Assembly (NCBI RefSeq): GCF_000515235.1
Contig: NZ_KI911558.1
Span: 649,490-713,489 of the forward strand
Reading direction: 5' to 3'
Origin: Synechococcus sp. CC9616
Lineage (GTDB): Bacteria > Cyanobacteriota > Cyanobacteriia > PCC-6307 > Cyanobiaceae
DNA: 64,000 nucleotides
The notes below the pieces were generated by a model, which was not told the origin of the DNA, made no database searches, and saw only the letters and a list, made by a program, of their open reading frames with translations. The translations under genes were made by a program, and so were the position numbers. This document shows, in pieces, positions 26,992 to 35,046 of this stretch (position 1 is the first letter of the stretch; the number at the start of each line of letters is the position of its first letter).

Positions 26992-28248
26992 CTATCCAAG
27001 TATCTCAACAACAGACCTAAGTTCATCAGTTGTAGGTCTTACGTAACCGCTGACAACCTCTGACATACCAGGGATTGAGTGCCTTGTGATTTCATACAAG
27101 ACAAACGGAGACACCCTTTCATTCATCAGACGTGTCACTACATAGCTTCTGAGGTTGTGTGAGCTGAACCCATAGCGGTCAGTAAATCTCTCTGCCCATC
27201 GCACAGCCCAACTCTCAAGAGCAGTTTTGTAGTCATCCCATATCCAGTCGGTGCTGTTGTTGGTGAATGCTTCGGGCAGCATCAACTCAAGCTTGCTCAT
27301 CAACAGTTTGTTAATTGGAACAACTCTTTCGTCCTTTGCTTTGCCCTTTAATCTCCTCACCCTTCCATCAGCTTCCCAGTTGACATAACTAATGGTGCGT
27401 CTGTTGGTGTCAATGTCACACCACCTCAACCCACCGTGTCCTGACTTTCGGCAACCCTGCGTTATCTGTATCCAGAACTGAATGTCGTTCAGCTCATCAG
27501 CCTTGTCACGAGCTGCCTGCATCTGCTCCAGAGGTATGGCTTCCTTCTTCTCGGAGGTTGCCAGCTTCCTAGTCAGACCTTCCCAAATGTTCACAGTTAC
27601 CTCACCGTTGTCCCTTGCCCAGTTCCAAAAGGCCTTCAGACAGTTGATGGAAGTTCTTACTGACTGGTGAGCGCTCTTCTGCAGCAACACAGCTTTGTAT
27701 TGCACTGCCTGTTGCTTTGTCATCCCTCCCAGGTATTCACTGCCAAGCCATTCAGACAACAGCTTCAGACGGCTCTTCCAGTTTGCGTATGTGCTTGCAG
27801 CTGGTAACTCCTCAACCCTTCTCCTCTCCATCCACTGCAGATAGGACGAGATGCCCTTCTCAGCAGCCTTCAGGCGTGCCTCAAGGGCTGGGACCTCTGC
27901 AACCTCAAGACCCTGCTCACGGACAGCCTCAGCGCCATAAACAAGCGTGTTGTATTCAGCCTCACTGTGGCCTGCTGCCCTCATATTCCTTTCCAGCTCA
28001 TCAAAGAAGGCTGGTTCGTCTGGCCTCACTTGTTTGAAGGTCTTTCCAATCGGGTCAACAGACGCAGCCTCCCTTAACCGTTGCTCTATCTGCAGCAACA
28101 GTTCAGGTCGGTTCCTCAGTGCCTCTGCTCTTGTGTTCCCTGCCTTCTTGACAATCTTGCTGGACTTGATGGCACCTCTCAGTGCACGTGGCACTGCAAC
28201 AATCAGGTAATACCCCGCTCTGCCTTTTATTTGCGTCAGTTTTGTCAC
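26992..28248 (-). CDS. int: Tyrosine recombinase (integrase) of the element
   Basis: About 418 residues. The N-terminus (KLTQIKGRAGYYLIVAVPRA) is an arm-binding domain, the middle (about 130-230: KSRLKLLSEWLGSEYL, SINCLKAFWNWARDNGEV) a core-binding SAM-like domain. The catalytic domain has GCRKSGHGGLRWCDID (Arg), a beta-hairpin Lys in LKGKAKDERVVPI, HNLRSYVV (HxxR), RHSIPGMSEV (His) and SGYVRP (nucleophile Tyr). All active-site residues are present, so it is probably functional. I chose GTG 28248; ATG 28296 would put the two arm-like 10-mers inside the gene instead of directly before it. It adjoins the right attachment repeat. Confidence 0.9.
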   Translation of the reverse strand: MTKLTQIKGRAGYYLIVAVPRALRGAIKSSKIVKKAGNTRAEALRNRPELLLQIEQRLREAASVDPIGKTFKQVRPDEPAFFDELERNMRAAGHSEAEYNTLVYGAEAVREQGLEVAEVPALEARLKAAEKGISSYLQWMERRRVEELPAASTYANWKSRLKLLSEWLGSEYLGGMTKQQAVQYKAVLLQKSAHQSVRTSINCLKAFWNWARDNGEVTVNIWEGLTRKLATSEKKEAIPLEQMQAARDKADELNDIQFWIQITQGCRKSGHGGLRWCDIDTNRRTISYVNWEADGRVRRLKGKAKDERVVPINKLLMSKLELMLPEAFTNNSTDWIWDDYKTALESWAVRWAERFTDRYGFSSHNLRSYVVTRLMNERVSPFVLYEITRHSIPGMSEVVSGYVRPTTDELRSVVEILG

Positions 28249-28271
28249 TGGTTCCAACGGGTGGTTCCAAC
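28249..28271. promoter_or_regulatory. Putative recombinase arm-type sites, right side
   Basis: Two direct copies of TGGTTCCAAC at 28249-28258 and 28262-28271, spaced 13 bases centre to centre, directly upstream of the GTG start of the recombinase. They match the copies near the left end. They could serve both in recombination and in autoregulation of the recombinase gene. Confidence 0.5.
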
Positions 28272-28354
28272 AACCTACCTTCAAAACCACTGACATACCA
28301 GCTGGTCTGCCTTCTCAGCCTCTTATGGTTTTATCAGGTCGATCACCGGGGCTC

Positions 28355-28377
28355 GCACGGCACAGCGGTTCACCCCA
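28355..28377 (+). repeat. Right attachment repeat (attR core)
   Basis: Exact copy of the 23 bases at 17804-17826. Upstream bases 28336-28354 match the 6S RNA only partly, as expected if this side derives from the element's own attachment site. The host chromosome resumes to the right with a small secreted-protein gene. Confidence 0.75.
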
Positions 28378-28398
28378 TTGACCAGTGGACATCGCTCG

Positions 28399-28617
28399 AT
28401 GACTCCGATCGCTTTATCGGTTCTTCTTGCCTGCTCCAAAGCCTCGGCAGAGGAAACCGTCAGGTTCCTTACGGATGATGCACAGGTGGCCTGTCGAGCC
28501 ATTCTTCCGGCCTGCTTCAAACGACAGGACTGGGCTGCTCTCTGTCTGAGGGAACCCGACATTCGCAGCGGTCACACCGAAGCCTGTGACCAGGCGATTG
28601 AGGCGGTTGACCCCTGA
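28399..28617 (+). CDS. Small secreted Cys-rich protein, unknown
   Basis: A 72-residue protein starting MTPIALSVLLACSKASAEET, a short signal peptide followed by a mature part with cysteines in QVACRAILPACFKR, AALCLRE and EACDQ, possibly two disulfides. It starts just after the right attachment repeat and ends one base before the convergent DUF2103 gene. I do not recognise the family. Confidence 0.5.
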   Translation: MTPIALSVLLACSKASAEETVRFLTDDAQVACRAILPACFKRQDWAALCLREPDIRSGHTEACDQAIEAVDP

Positions 28618-28935
28618 TCAGGGTCGTAGCTGGTTCACTGTGATCTGCAGGGTCTCTCTGTCGAGATTGGTGACCACGAAAACCTCCTGAGCGCTGCTGC
28701 CCTTCCGCGCCAAAAGTTTGAAGCCGCCACGGATCGGGACAGAAACTCTTAGTTGCAAGGTCTGGCAACGACCCCTCACTTTTGAGATCACGGCCGGGGT
28801 GATTGTCTGGATGGTGGGCACGCGAGCGAGAGCCTTCAGCCAGGGGATCAGGCCTTCGACGTACGTGCTGTGTGTGATGACAACCCGGCCCAAATCGGTA
28901 TGAAATCCCGAGATCTGGTCGAAGCTAGCGGCCAT
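28618..28935 (-). CDS. DUF2103 family protein (predicted metal-binding)
   Basis: A 105-residue protein starting MAASFDQISGFHTDLGRVVI. The segments VVITHSTYVEGLIPWLKALA, ITPAVISKVRG, LQLRVSVPIRGGFKLLARK and AQEVFVVTNLD match the DUF2103 pattern that I remember from cyanobacteria. The function is not known. The frame continues upstream, but the ATG at 28935 fits the family; its complement overlaps the start of the divergent gene at 28934 (GCCATGGC). Confidence 0.75.
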   Translation of the reverse strand: MAASFDQISGFHTDLGRVVITHSTYVEGLIPWLKALARVPTIQTITPAVISKVRGRCQTLQLRVSVPIRGGFKLLARKGSSAQEVFVVTNLDRETLQITVNQLRP

Positions 28936-29194
28936 GGCTATGCCGAAGAGAGCACCATGCCTGGTGATGCTCCGTTCGATCGATGCATTGCGACAGGCCG
29001 TCTCCGGTCCACTCGAGGATCGTTGCGGCCCAACCGCCCGCACCTTGACGGTGGAACTGCATGGTGCGGAGGTGCGTGGCCTGGCGATCAGCCCAGGACG
29101 CGTGTTCCGTTACGTCTTTGACAGCCGTCGAAAACGCTTTCGAACAGTCGATGTGCTCAAGCTGACCAAAGCGACACGTAAGCCTGCGGCTTGA
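28934..29194 (+). CDS. Small basic conserved protein, unknown
   Basis: An 86-residue basic protein beginning MAMPKRAPCLVMLRSIDAL. The second half alternates beta-like strands with basic residues (TLTVELHGAEVRGLAISPG, RYVFDSRRKRFRTVDVLKL) and ends KATRKPAA. It may bind nucleic acid but has no named motif. It is divergent from DUF2103 with overlapping starts and convergent with clpS, ending 1 base before it. Confidence 0.5.
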   Translation: MAMPKRAPCLVMLRSIDALRQAVSGPLEDRCGPTARTLTVELHGAEVRGLAISPGRVFRYVFDSRRKRFRTVDVLKLTKATRKPAA

Positions 29195-29195
29195 G

Positions 29196-29492
29196 TCAGC
29201 AGCGTTCCAGCGGAGCCATTGTCAGACCTTCCCCTGAAAGCTGCTGGTGATAAAGCTCTGCCTGCTCAAGGGGCCCGCACCACACTTCAGCCGCCCCCTG
29301 GCTGTCGACTCGATTGGCGAGATCCCAGGCCTTGTCCTCGCTCATGCCAGGAATGATCCTGCGCAGGCAATCCACGACGTGCTGAAAGGTATTGACGTCA
29401 TCGTCGAGGACGATGACCCGCGCCTGGGGATAACGCTGTGTGGTCTTTTCCCGCTCCAGCAGCGACGTTGATCCCGGGCTGGAGGTTGTCAT
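29196..29492 (-). CDS. clpS: ATP-dependent Clp protease adaptor ClpS
   Basis: A 98-residue protein. Core motif ARVIVLDDDVNTFQHVVDCL (D-D/N-xxT(P/F)-xx-V) and GMSEDKAWDLANRVDSQG fit ClpS, which brings N-degron substrates to the ClpC/ClpP protease. WCGPLEQAELYHQQL corresponds to the conserved end of the fold. Length is typical. A clpP gene lies 2.5 kb downstream on the other strand. Confidence 0.92.
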   Translation of the reverse strand: MTTSSPGSTSLLEREKTTQRYPQARVIVLDDDVNTFQHVVDCLRRIIPGMSEDKAWDLANRVDSQGAAEVWCGPLEQAELYHQQLSGEGLTMAPLERC

Positions 29493-29563
29493 GACAATTG
29501 TCGTGATTTTGTTTTCGGGTCCATGACCCTAGGTAGGATCTCCCTATCCAAGTGGTCAAGTAC

Positions 29564-29665
29564 ATGTTGTTCACCCTTGCCTGGGCGGCACTGGCAGCAA
29601 CCTTCAGCTTCTCGATCGCAATGGTGGTTTGGGGTCGCAACGGCGACGGAACCCTTAATTTCTGA
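29564..29665 (+). CDS. petN: Cytochrome b6f complex subunit PetN
   Basis: A 33-residue peptide, [20 protein letters not shown] and then [13 protein letters not shown], one membrane helix. It has the size and sequence of PetN (subunit VIII) of the cytochrome b6f complex in the thylakoid membrane. The next small frame begins 13 bases after its stop. Confidence 0.93.
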   Translation: MLFTLAWAALAATFSFSIAMVVWGRNGDGTLNF

Positions 29666-29678
29666 ACAGCTGAGCTTC

Positions 29679-29813
29679 TTGCTGAACTCCGAAGCGCCTT
29701 TGCTGAGCCAGACTTTGGCTGTGCTGGCGGCAGTTTTGCTTGTTTTTGTCAGCATCTGTGTTGTCTACCTGTCCACGGTTGAGTGGCGGGATCGTCGTCG
29801 TCGGGGCATGTGA
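29679..29813 (+). CDS. Possible small membrane protein after petN
   Basis: A 44-residue frame starting at TTG, with one strong membrane helix (TLAVLAAVLLVFVSICVVYL) and a basic end (EWRDRRRRGM). The basic tail after the helix predicts a cytoplasmic C-terminus. It sits between petN and the next gene, overlapping the start of the latter at ATGTGA. Composition is convincing but the start is not certain. Confidence 0.5.
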   Translation: MLNSEAPLLSQTLAVLAAVLLVFVSICVVYLSTVEWRDRRRRGM

Positions 29814-31342
29814 AAGCACTTGTGCATGACGTCCTCAAGAGGGTGAGGACGCAGCCCTTCACCAGTCTCGCGATCGCCTTTCTGGTGCTCATACCGCTGA
29901 CGTCTCTCTGGCTGAGTGACCAGAGGACCGGAACCGAATCAGATTCAAGCCCCAATGCTGATCCATTGCTTCATGTGAGCGAGGGGATGCAGATGGTGCA
30001 GAGCTTCCGGGTTGATGCGGCGAAGCCGGTTCCAGCCCTGTGGACCAAGCTTTTTGACCCAAAAACCGCTTCAGAGCTCTGGCAACAACTGGATGAACAG
30101 ATCTGGTGGCAGGCCTGGCCCCAGGAGGGAGATGCTCTGCTCATCCTGCCCGAAACGTCGGTGGTTCTACCGAGCGCCACAGCCCCTTTACGCCGAGAAA
30201 TAGAAGGATTCACCCTCGTCTTTGCAGACCTTCTGAATGCCGTCACCTTTGACCAGCAGGCGCGTTCATCAAACATTGTTCCTTCCCCTCTGGAGGCGCG
30301 ATGTTTCAAGTACCTCAGGAAAGGTTCGGCTGTTCTTTGGTCCCCAGCCGCTCTTGCATCAATGGCTGGACCGATGCTGCCTTTGCTTCAAAGTGCTTCC
30401 TATGGATGCTTCTCCTTGGAGCTCAAGGGGACGTTGTTGTCATGGAGCGGCGTTGTTGGCTCACGACCCTTAAGGCAAGCATCGAAGCGTCTTGCTCCTC
30501 CGGATCAGCCCGCTGAGATCCCATCGTTGAACACGACAGCGTCAAAGCCTGTCAAGCCATCGTCTGCCAAACAGTCCTCCAGCAAAAAAACCACCTCCAA
30601 AACACCCACCTCCAAAAAACCGTCCTCCAAAGCACCCTCCACGAAGAAAACGGCTTCCGCAGCACCTCTGCTGGAAATGTCGAGCTCGTCGTCCCGATCG
30701 CTGCTTGGCGCCATGTTGAATCGTCCCCTGATTCGGGACGGTCTCGAGGAGGACTATGGCCTTCCACCAACCCTTCAGCTTGAACTGCTTGATGCTCCTC
30801 TTTTTCTGAAAGTGATTCAGGTGGATCAGGGACCCTTCCTCGCTGGAGTCCAGTTGGATCTGCAGCTGCCAGCAGACACCAAGGCTGTGGTTTCCGCTCT
30901 CAACAGCGCCGCTGAGAAATTGAAAGAGGGAGGGCTGCAACGTCGTGAAAAAAAGTTGATCAGTCCCAATGGGCGATCTGCTGGTCGTGCCGTTCTTTGG
31001 TTTGAAAAGCACGATGAGAAGGAGCGATTGCTCGGTGGTTGGACCTTGATCAACGCTGATGACACAAAAAAACATCCAGCGCAGCTGCGACTGACTCTCG
31101 CCACGTCCCCTCATGCCAAGGCATCGGCATCGGCTTCGGGTACCGCACTCCCTCAGGACCCAGTGCAGCTGATCCTCTCCATGCAGCCCAATGACCTGGA
31201 GCAGCTCGGCCTGTTCGGTTCCAGCTGGCCGAGGCCGGTGCGACTGGCAAAACAGCTGAATCTGATTCTGCAACCCTTGGCCGGATCAGCAACAAGCCAC
31301 GAAGACTGGAGTTGGATGAGGGGTCAGCTGGCTGTTCCCTGA
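29810..31342 (+). CDS. Membrane-anchored conserved cyanobacterial protein, unknown
   Basis: About 510 residues from GTG 29810 (or 519 from GTG 29783). One N-terminal membrane helix (FTSLAIAFLVLIPLTSLWL) anchors a large domain. Two related halves each start from a segment about pseudo-repeats of LWTKLFDP/LQLELLDA type, separated by a Lys/Ser/Thr-rich linker (about residues 235-285, SSKKTTSKTPTSKKPSSK). Such proteins are conserved in cyanobacteria without a known role (DUF3352-like comes to mind, unproven). It is convergent with thf1. Confidence 0.55.
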   Translation: MKALVHDVLKRVRTQPFTSLAIAFLVLIPLTSLWLSDQRTGTESDSSPNADPLLHVSEGMQMVQSFRVDAAKPVPALWTKLFDPKTASELWQQLDEQIWWQAWPQEGDALLILPETSVVLPSATAPLRREIEGFTLVFADLLNAVTFDQQARSSNIVPSPLEARCFKYLRKGSAVLWSPAALASMAGPMLPLLQSASYGCFSLELKGTLLSWSGVVGSRPLRQASKRLAPPDQPAEIPSLNTTASKPVKPSSAKQSSSKKTTSKTPTSKKPSSKAPSTKKTASAAPLLEMSSSSSRSLLGAMLNRPLIRDGLEEDYGLPPTLQLELLDAPLFLKVIQVDQGPFLAGVQLDLQLPADTKAVVSALNSAAEKLKEGGLQRREKKLISPNGRSAGRAVLWFEKHDEKERLLGGWTLINADDTKKHPAQLRLTLATSPHAKASASASGTALPQDPVQLILSMQPNDLEQLGLFGSSWPRPVRLAKQLNLILQPLAGSATSHEDWSWMRGQLAVP

Positions 31343-31974
31343 GCCGATTCTGCCAACCGCTGCTCGCGTTTTTTGCGCTCGCTGGCCAGGGTCTCTTCCA
31401 TCAATTCGACGGCTTGTTCCATTCGCTCTCGACTCGCCAGAAAGAGGCTGATGTCCTTGTCCACCCTGGACCGGTTCAGACCCAGTGTTTCTGAAAGTTC
31501 AGATGCTTGGGTTTTGAGTTGGTCAACTTTGGCCTTCGCGTCAGCTTCGCCATTGGCGGCATCCAGAAGGCTGAACAGACCAATGGCCATCAGCCTGGAG
31601 TAATGGGCGTCCTCAGGACGCTGAAACTGTTTCACCCAGCCATCGAATACACCGTCTGATTGGTTGCCGGCCTTCTCCAGAGTTGTTGCGGCTTCCTTTC
31701 TGAGCTGGTCGGCTTCGAAGCCATTGCTGTCGCAGAGGGCCTTGAACAGCAATGGGGGGTGATCCTCAGGCCGGTACCCCTGGGTGAAGGCACGGAAGAC
31801 GGTGTCAAGCCCAACTGCAAACAAAGAATTGCTCTTGAACTGTTTCTGATGGCTCAGCAGGTGCAGCTCAACAAGAAGCTCATCGGCAAGCCTCCGATAC
31901 AGAGGGGCGATGACGTAAGGAAACAGCTGATGAAAATCGCGTTTGCTGTCAGCGATGGTCTTACGGTCGCCCAA
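31324..31974 (-). CDS. thf1: Thylakoid formation protein Thf1/Psb29
   Basis: A 216-residue protein from TTG 31974: [20 protein letters not shown], which matches the family start (short lead, then T-x-x-D-x-K-R-x-F). Further marks: [31 protein letters not shown] and a C-terminal coiled coil ([18 protein letters not shown]). Thf1/Psb29 takes part in photosystem II repair and stabilises FtsH complexes; two ftsH genes are nearby. The frame is open to ATG 32043, which would add 23 residues not seen in homologues. Confidence 0.9.
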   Translation of the reverse strand: MGDRKTIADSKRDFHQLFPYVIAPLYRRLADELLVELHLLSHQKQFKSNSLFAVGLDTVFRAFTQGYRPEDHPPLLFKALCDSNGFEADQLRKEAATTLEKAGNQSDGVFDGWVKQFQRPEDAHYSRLMAIGLFSLLDAANGEADAKAKVDQLKTQASELSETLGLNRSRVDKDISLFLASRERMEQAVELMEETLASERKKREQRLAESAQGTAS

Positions 31975-32054
31975 CTCGTGATCCGGAATCGATGGTGATG
32001 ACCATAGCGCCGAAGATGTCGCCGTTAGGATCAAACCATTCATGCAGAGGCCAG

Positions 32055-32648
32055 ATGATCCCGATCGTGATTGAGGAGTCCGGACGGGGCGAGAGGGCGT
32101 TTGATATCTATTCGAGGCTGCTTCGCGAACGCATCATTTTTCTCGGTGAAGCTGTCACGAGTGACTCAGCAAACAGAATCGTGGCTCAGATGTTGTTTCT
32201 TGAGGCAGAGGATCCCGAAAAAGATATCTATCTGTATATCAATTCTCCTGGGGGCTCCGTCTACGACGGCCTAGGGATTTTTGACACTATGCAACATATT
32301 CGTCCTGACGTTCAGACCGTCTGTGTTGGCTTGGCAGCAAGTATGGGCGCCTTTTTGCTGTGTGCCGGCGCGAAGGGTAAGCGAAGCAGCCTTCAACATT
32401 CACGCATCATGATTCCCCAGCCACTGGGTGGCGCCCGAGGCCAGGCCAGTGATATCCGGATTCAAGCCGACGAGATTCTCTTTCTCAAGGATCGACTGAA
32501 TCAGGAATTAGCAGATCGAACAGGCCAACCCCTGGACAGGATTCAGCAGGACACCGATCGAGACTTTTTCATGTCTCCGACAGAAGCTGCAACCTATGGA
32601 TTGATCGACCAGGTGATCGATAAGCGTCCTGTGCACTCCGTCGATTGA
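32055..32648 (+). CDS. clpP: ClpP-type protease subunit with catalytic His replaced by Pro
   Basis: A 197-residue protein with the normal ClpP layout: [48 protein letters not shown] (nucleophile Ser96) and [12 protein letters not shown] (Asp170). The catalytic His should be in RIMIHQPLGG, but here the text is [10 protein letters not shown], Pro121 (codon CCC at 32415-32417). One base (CAC to CCC) explains it. With Ser and Asp kept, this looks like a recent change or an error; if real, the subunit would be inactive and could act only in mixed rings, like ClpR. The stop overlaps the DUF2256 gene start. Confidence 0.9.
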   Translation: MIPIVIEESGRGERAFDIYSRLLRERIIFLGEAVTSDSANRIVAQMLFLEAEDPEKDIYLYINSPGGSVYDGLGIFDTMQHIRPDVQTVCVGLAASMGAFLLCAGAKGKRSSLQHSRIMIPQPLGGARGQASDIRIQADEILFLKDRLNQELADRTGQPLDRIQQDTDRDFFMSPTEAATYGLIDQVIDKRPVHSVD

Positions 32649-32782
32649 AATCAGGCCTTCCAACGAAAATATGCCCCGTCTGCGAACGCCCCTTCCAATG
32701 GCGTAAAGCATGGAAACAATGCTGGGATGATGTGACTTATTGTTCTGATCGATGTCGACGTCGTAAAAATAAAATCAAGTAA
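32645..32782 (+). CDS. DUF2256 family small zinc-finger protein
   Basis: A 45-residue protein from TTG 32645, overlapping the clpP stop (TTGA). It reads [20 protein letters not shown] and then [18 protein letters not shown], with two CxxC/CxxxC pairs for a zinc ion, which is the DUF2256 pattern. Its role is unknown. Translational coupling to clpP is likely from the overlap. Confidence 0.85.
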   Translation: MKSGLPTKICPVCERPFQWRKAWKQCWDDVTYCSDRCRRRKNKIK

Positions 32783-32784
32783 GA

Positions 32785-33015
32785 CTAATCGAGCAAGTCC
32801 TTGCGACTGTCTTTGAGGAGATTCCACATCGTTTTAATCTGTTCAAAATCTTCTTCTTGACCAACTTTCCCGTTGGATTGAAGTCCGACAATCAGGCCAA
32901 CGCGATCAGCAAATTCTACAAGATTCTGGTGAAAGGCAACACGCTGAGGGCTCCAGTCCGTTCCATGAAAACGGGAATGGTTCTCCATTGGAGATCGAAT
33001 ACCCTCGTCCAGCAT
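32785..33015 (-). CDS. DUF7219-like small protein
   Basis: A 76-residue protein. QRVAFHQNLVEFADRVGLIV and LQSNGKVGQEEDFEQIKTMW followed by KDSRKDLLD resemble small cyanobacterial proteins of the DUF7219 type (helix, NGKI/V turn, helix). The function is not known. ATG 32988 is an alternative start. It lies after the terminator of ftsH on the same strand. Confidence 0.65.
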   Translation of the reverse strand: MLDEGIRSPMENHSRFHGTDWSPQRVAFHQNLVEFADRVGLIVGLQSNGKVGQEEDFEQIKTMWNLLKDSRKDLLD

Positions 33016-33021
33016 TGCATT

Positions 33022-33057
33022 AAAAAAACCACGCTCAATTTAGGAACGAGCGTGGTT
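33022..33057 (-). terminator. Rho-independent terminator of ftsH
   Basis: A perfect 10-bp stem, AACCACGCTC and GAGCGTGGTT, with an 11-base loop, followed on the minus strand by seven T (plus-strand A-run 33022-33028). It lies 18 bases after the ftsH stop. Confidence 0.9.
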
Positions 33058-33074
33058 GATATCTGTGTTCTGGT

Positions 33075-34988
33075 TTAGTTCAGGCTGGGAATGGAACGCT
33101 CTTTCTCTGGGATATCCGTGAATTCAGCAACGATCGCTCTGAATTCATCGCCATCCATCGTTTCCTTTTCGATCAGGAGTTCCACAAGTCGATCCATCAC
33201 CTCACGGTGATCAGCAACGATCGCAACTGTTTCCTTGTAGCAGTGCTTCACCATGGTCCGAACCTGCTCATCGATCTGACGAGCGATCGAATCGGAAACA
33301 TCACTGCGCGTCATCAGATCACGACCCAGGAAAACCTCCTGATTGCCACCCTCGAGTGAAACAGGGCCAAGATCGCTCATGCCGAAACGCGTCACCATCT
33401 GACGTGCCATCGAGGCAACTTGTTGGATATCACCCCCTGCACCGGTGGTGACTTCCTGGTGACCAAACACCACATCTTCAGCAGCCCTGCCGCCAAGAGC
33501 TCCCATGATTCTCGATTTCAGCTGAGATCTGGTCACAAGGGTTTGTTCCTCGTCAGGAGAGAACCAGGTCAGTCCCTGAGCCTGTCCGCGGGGAATCAAC
33601 GTGACTTTCTGAACAGGGTCGTGATCTTTCACCAGCGTTCCAATAAGGGCATGGCCAACTTCGTGATACGCGATCAGACGCTTGCTACGGCCATCGGTTA
33701 AAGGACGACCTTCCATGCCGGCAATAATGCGATCAACGGCATCATCAATTTCACTCAGGCCGATCGCCTCCTTGCGACGACGAGCCGTGAGGATGGCTGC
33801 TTCGTTCATCAGGTTGGCAAGATCAGCGCCGGTAAAACCTGGTGTTCTCCGAGCAATGCTTTCCAGGGAGAGCTCGGTCTCCAGTGTTTTATTCCTGCAG
33901 TGAACTTCGAGAATGGACAGACGCCCTTTGATGTCGGGAGCGTCAACAGTGACCTGACGATCAAAGCGACCAGGTCGCATCAAAGCTGAATCAAGAACGT
34001 CGGGACGGTTGGTCGCAGCAATGATGATGATGCCGCTGTTGCCTTCAAAACCATCCATTTCGGTGAGCAACTGATTCAGCGTCTGCTCACGTTCGTCATT
34101 ACCGCCACCGATACCAGCGCCACGCTGACGGCCAACAGCATCGATTTCGTCGATGAAGATCAAGCAGGGGCTGTTTTCTTTGGCTTTCTTGAACAGATCA
34201 CGAACCCTGCTGGCTCCAACACCAACGAACATCTCAACGAACTCAGAACCTGAAAGAGAGAAGAAGGGAACGCCCGCTTCTCCTGCAATCGCCTTGGCAA
34301 GAAGAGTTTTACCGGTTCCGGGAGGACCAACCAACAGCATTCCACGGGGAATCTGAGCTCCAACGGACGTGAATCGCTCAGGCTGCTTCAAAAACGTGAC
34401 GACTTCCTCGAGCTCCTGCTTCGCCTCGTTAACGCCAGCCACATCGTCAAATTTGACGCCGGTTTCAGCCTCCATCATGAATTTCGCTTTGCTCTTTCCG
34501 AATTGCATGGCCTGACCAGGACCTCCAGGCATGCCACTGTTTCGGCGAGCAAGGAAAATCAACGACCCGATCAGAAGAAGCGGGAACAAGAGATTGCCAA
34601 GAAGACCAAGTGCAGGTGGTGTTGAGCGAGGCGGATGAATATCGAAGCTGATCCCTTCGTTTTTGAGTGTGTTGATCAATTCAGGGGCAAGACCTGGAAG
34701 ATCAACTCGCAAACGTTGAACCCGGTTGTCCAGATCCGGATCGACAGCTTCAACGACCGCATTCCTGCCACCGTCATAGATATCAACGGCCGTCACTCGA
34801 CCGGCTTCGACGTAATCGAGAAAACGGCCGTAACTCATGCGGGCAACAGCGGCATTTCTCGGTGCCACCGTCGGACCGTTTGATCCCAGCCCGTTGAAGC
34901 CTCCACTGTTGAGAACTTGCCAGCCGATCAACAGAACAACCCCAATTGGCAGCAGCCAGAGAGCAAGGAGACGCCAGCGCTGGTTCAT
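33075..34988 (-). CDS. ftsH: ATP-dependent zinc metalloprotease FtsH (FtsH2-like)
   Basis: A 637-residue membrane protease. TM1 ([20 protein letters not shown]), a lumenal domain ([20 protein letters not shown]), TM2 ([20 protein letters not shown]), the AAA+ module with Walker A GPPGTGKT, Walker [12 protein letters not shown] and SRH (RPGRFDRQV), then the zinc site HEVGH and the D in the distal helix. Cyanobacterial FtsH2/FtsH3 degrade damaged D1 in photosystem II; the length and linker fit that group. The frame is open 51 codons further; I start at ATG 34988 in front of NQRWR. A strong terminator follows. Confidence 0.95.
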   Translation of the reverse strand: MNQRWRLLALWLLPIGVVLLIGWQVLNSGGFNGLGSNGPTVAPRNAAVARMSYGRFLDYVEAGRVTAVDIYDGGRNAVVEAVDPDLDNRVQRLRVDLPGLAPELINTLKNEGISFDIHPPRSTPPALGLLGNLLFPLLLIGSLIFLARRNSGMPGGPGQAMQFGKSKAKFMMEAETGVKFDDVAGVNEAKQELEEVVTFLKQPERFTSVGAQIPRGMLLVGPPGTGKTLLAKAIAGEAGVPFFSLSGSEFVEMFVGVGASRVRDLFKKAKENSPCLIFIDEIDAVGRQRGAGIGGGNDEREQTLNQLLTEMDGFEGNSGIIIIAATNRPDVLDSALMRPGRFDRQVTVDAPDIKGRLSILEVHCRNKTLETELSLESIARRTPGFTGADLANLMNEAAILTARRRKEAIGLSEIDDAVDRIIAGMEGRPLTDGRSKRLIAYHEVGHALIGTLVKDHDPVQKVTLIPRGQAQGLTWFSPDEEQTLVTRSQLKSRIMGALGGRAAEDVVFGHQEVTTGAGGDIQQVASMARQMVTRFGMSDLGPVSLEGGNQEVFLGRDLMTRSDVSDSIARQIDEQVRTMVKHCYKETVAIVADHREVMDRLVELLIEKETMDGDEFRAIVAEFTDIPEKERSIPSLN

Positions 34989-35046
34989 GGAGCTGAGGAA
35001 ATGATTAAAGAGTGTAAAGGAGCTACAGCAACTGCTGTGCTGTTCT

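Larger units (their letters stand above)
17827..28377. mobile_element. Integrative element inserted at the 3' end of the 6S RNA gene
   Basis: The segment between the two 23-bp repeats. It differs from flanking DNA in composition (long AT-rich stretches), gene density and gene type. It carries a tyrosine recombinase at the right end, a recombinase relic, a phage-type RNA polymerase, and several genes I cannot assign. There is no visible capsid, portal, terminase, replication helicase or DNA polymerase, so it is not a complete prophage; a phage satellite or a tycheposon-like island fits better. Four exact copies of TGGTTCCAAC plus one 9-of-10 match lie close to the two ends, as expected of recombinase arm sites. 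Confidence 0.75.

Noticed and set aside
30542-31273. A 243-codon frame opposite the anchored protein gene
   Set aside because: It is antisense to a Lys/Ser-rich linker and gives Phe/Gly/Cys-rich text without domain features.
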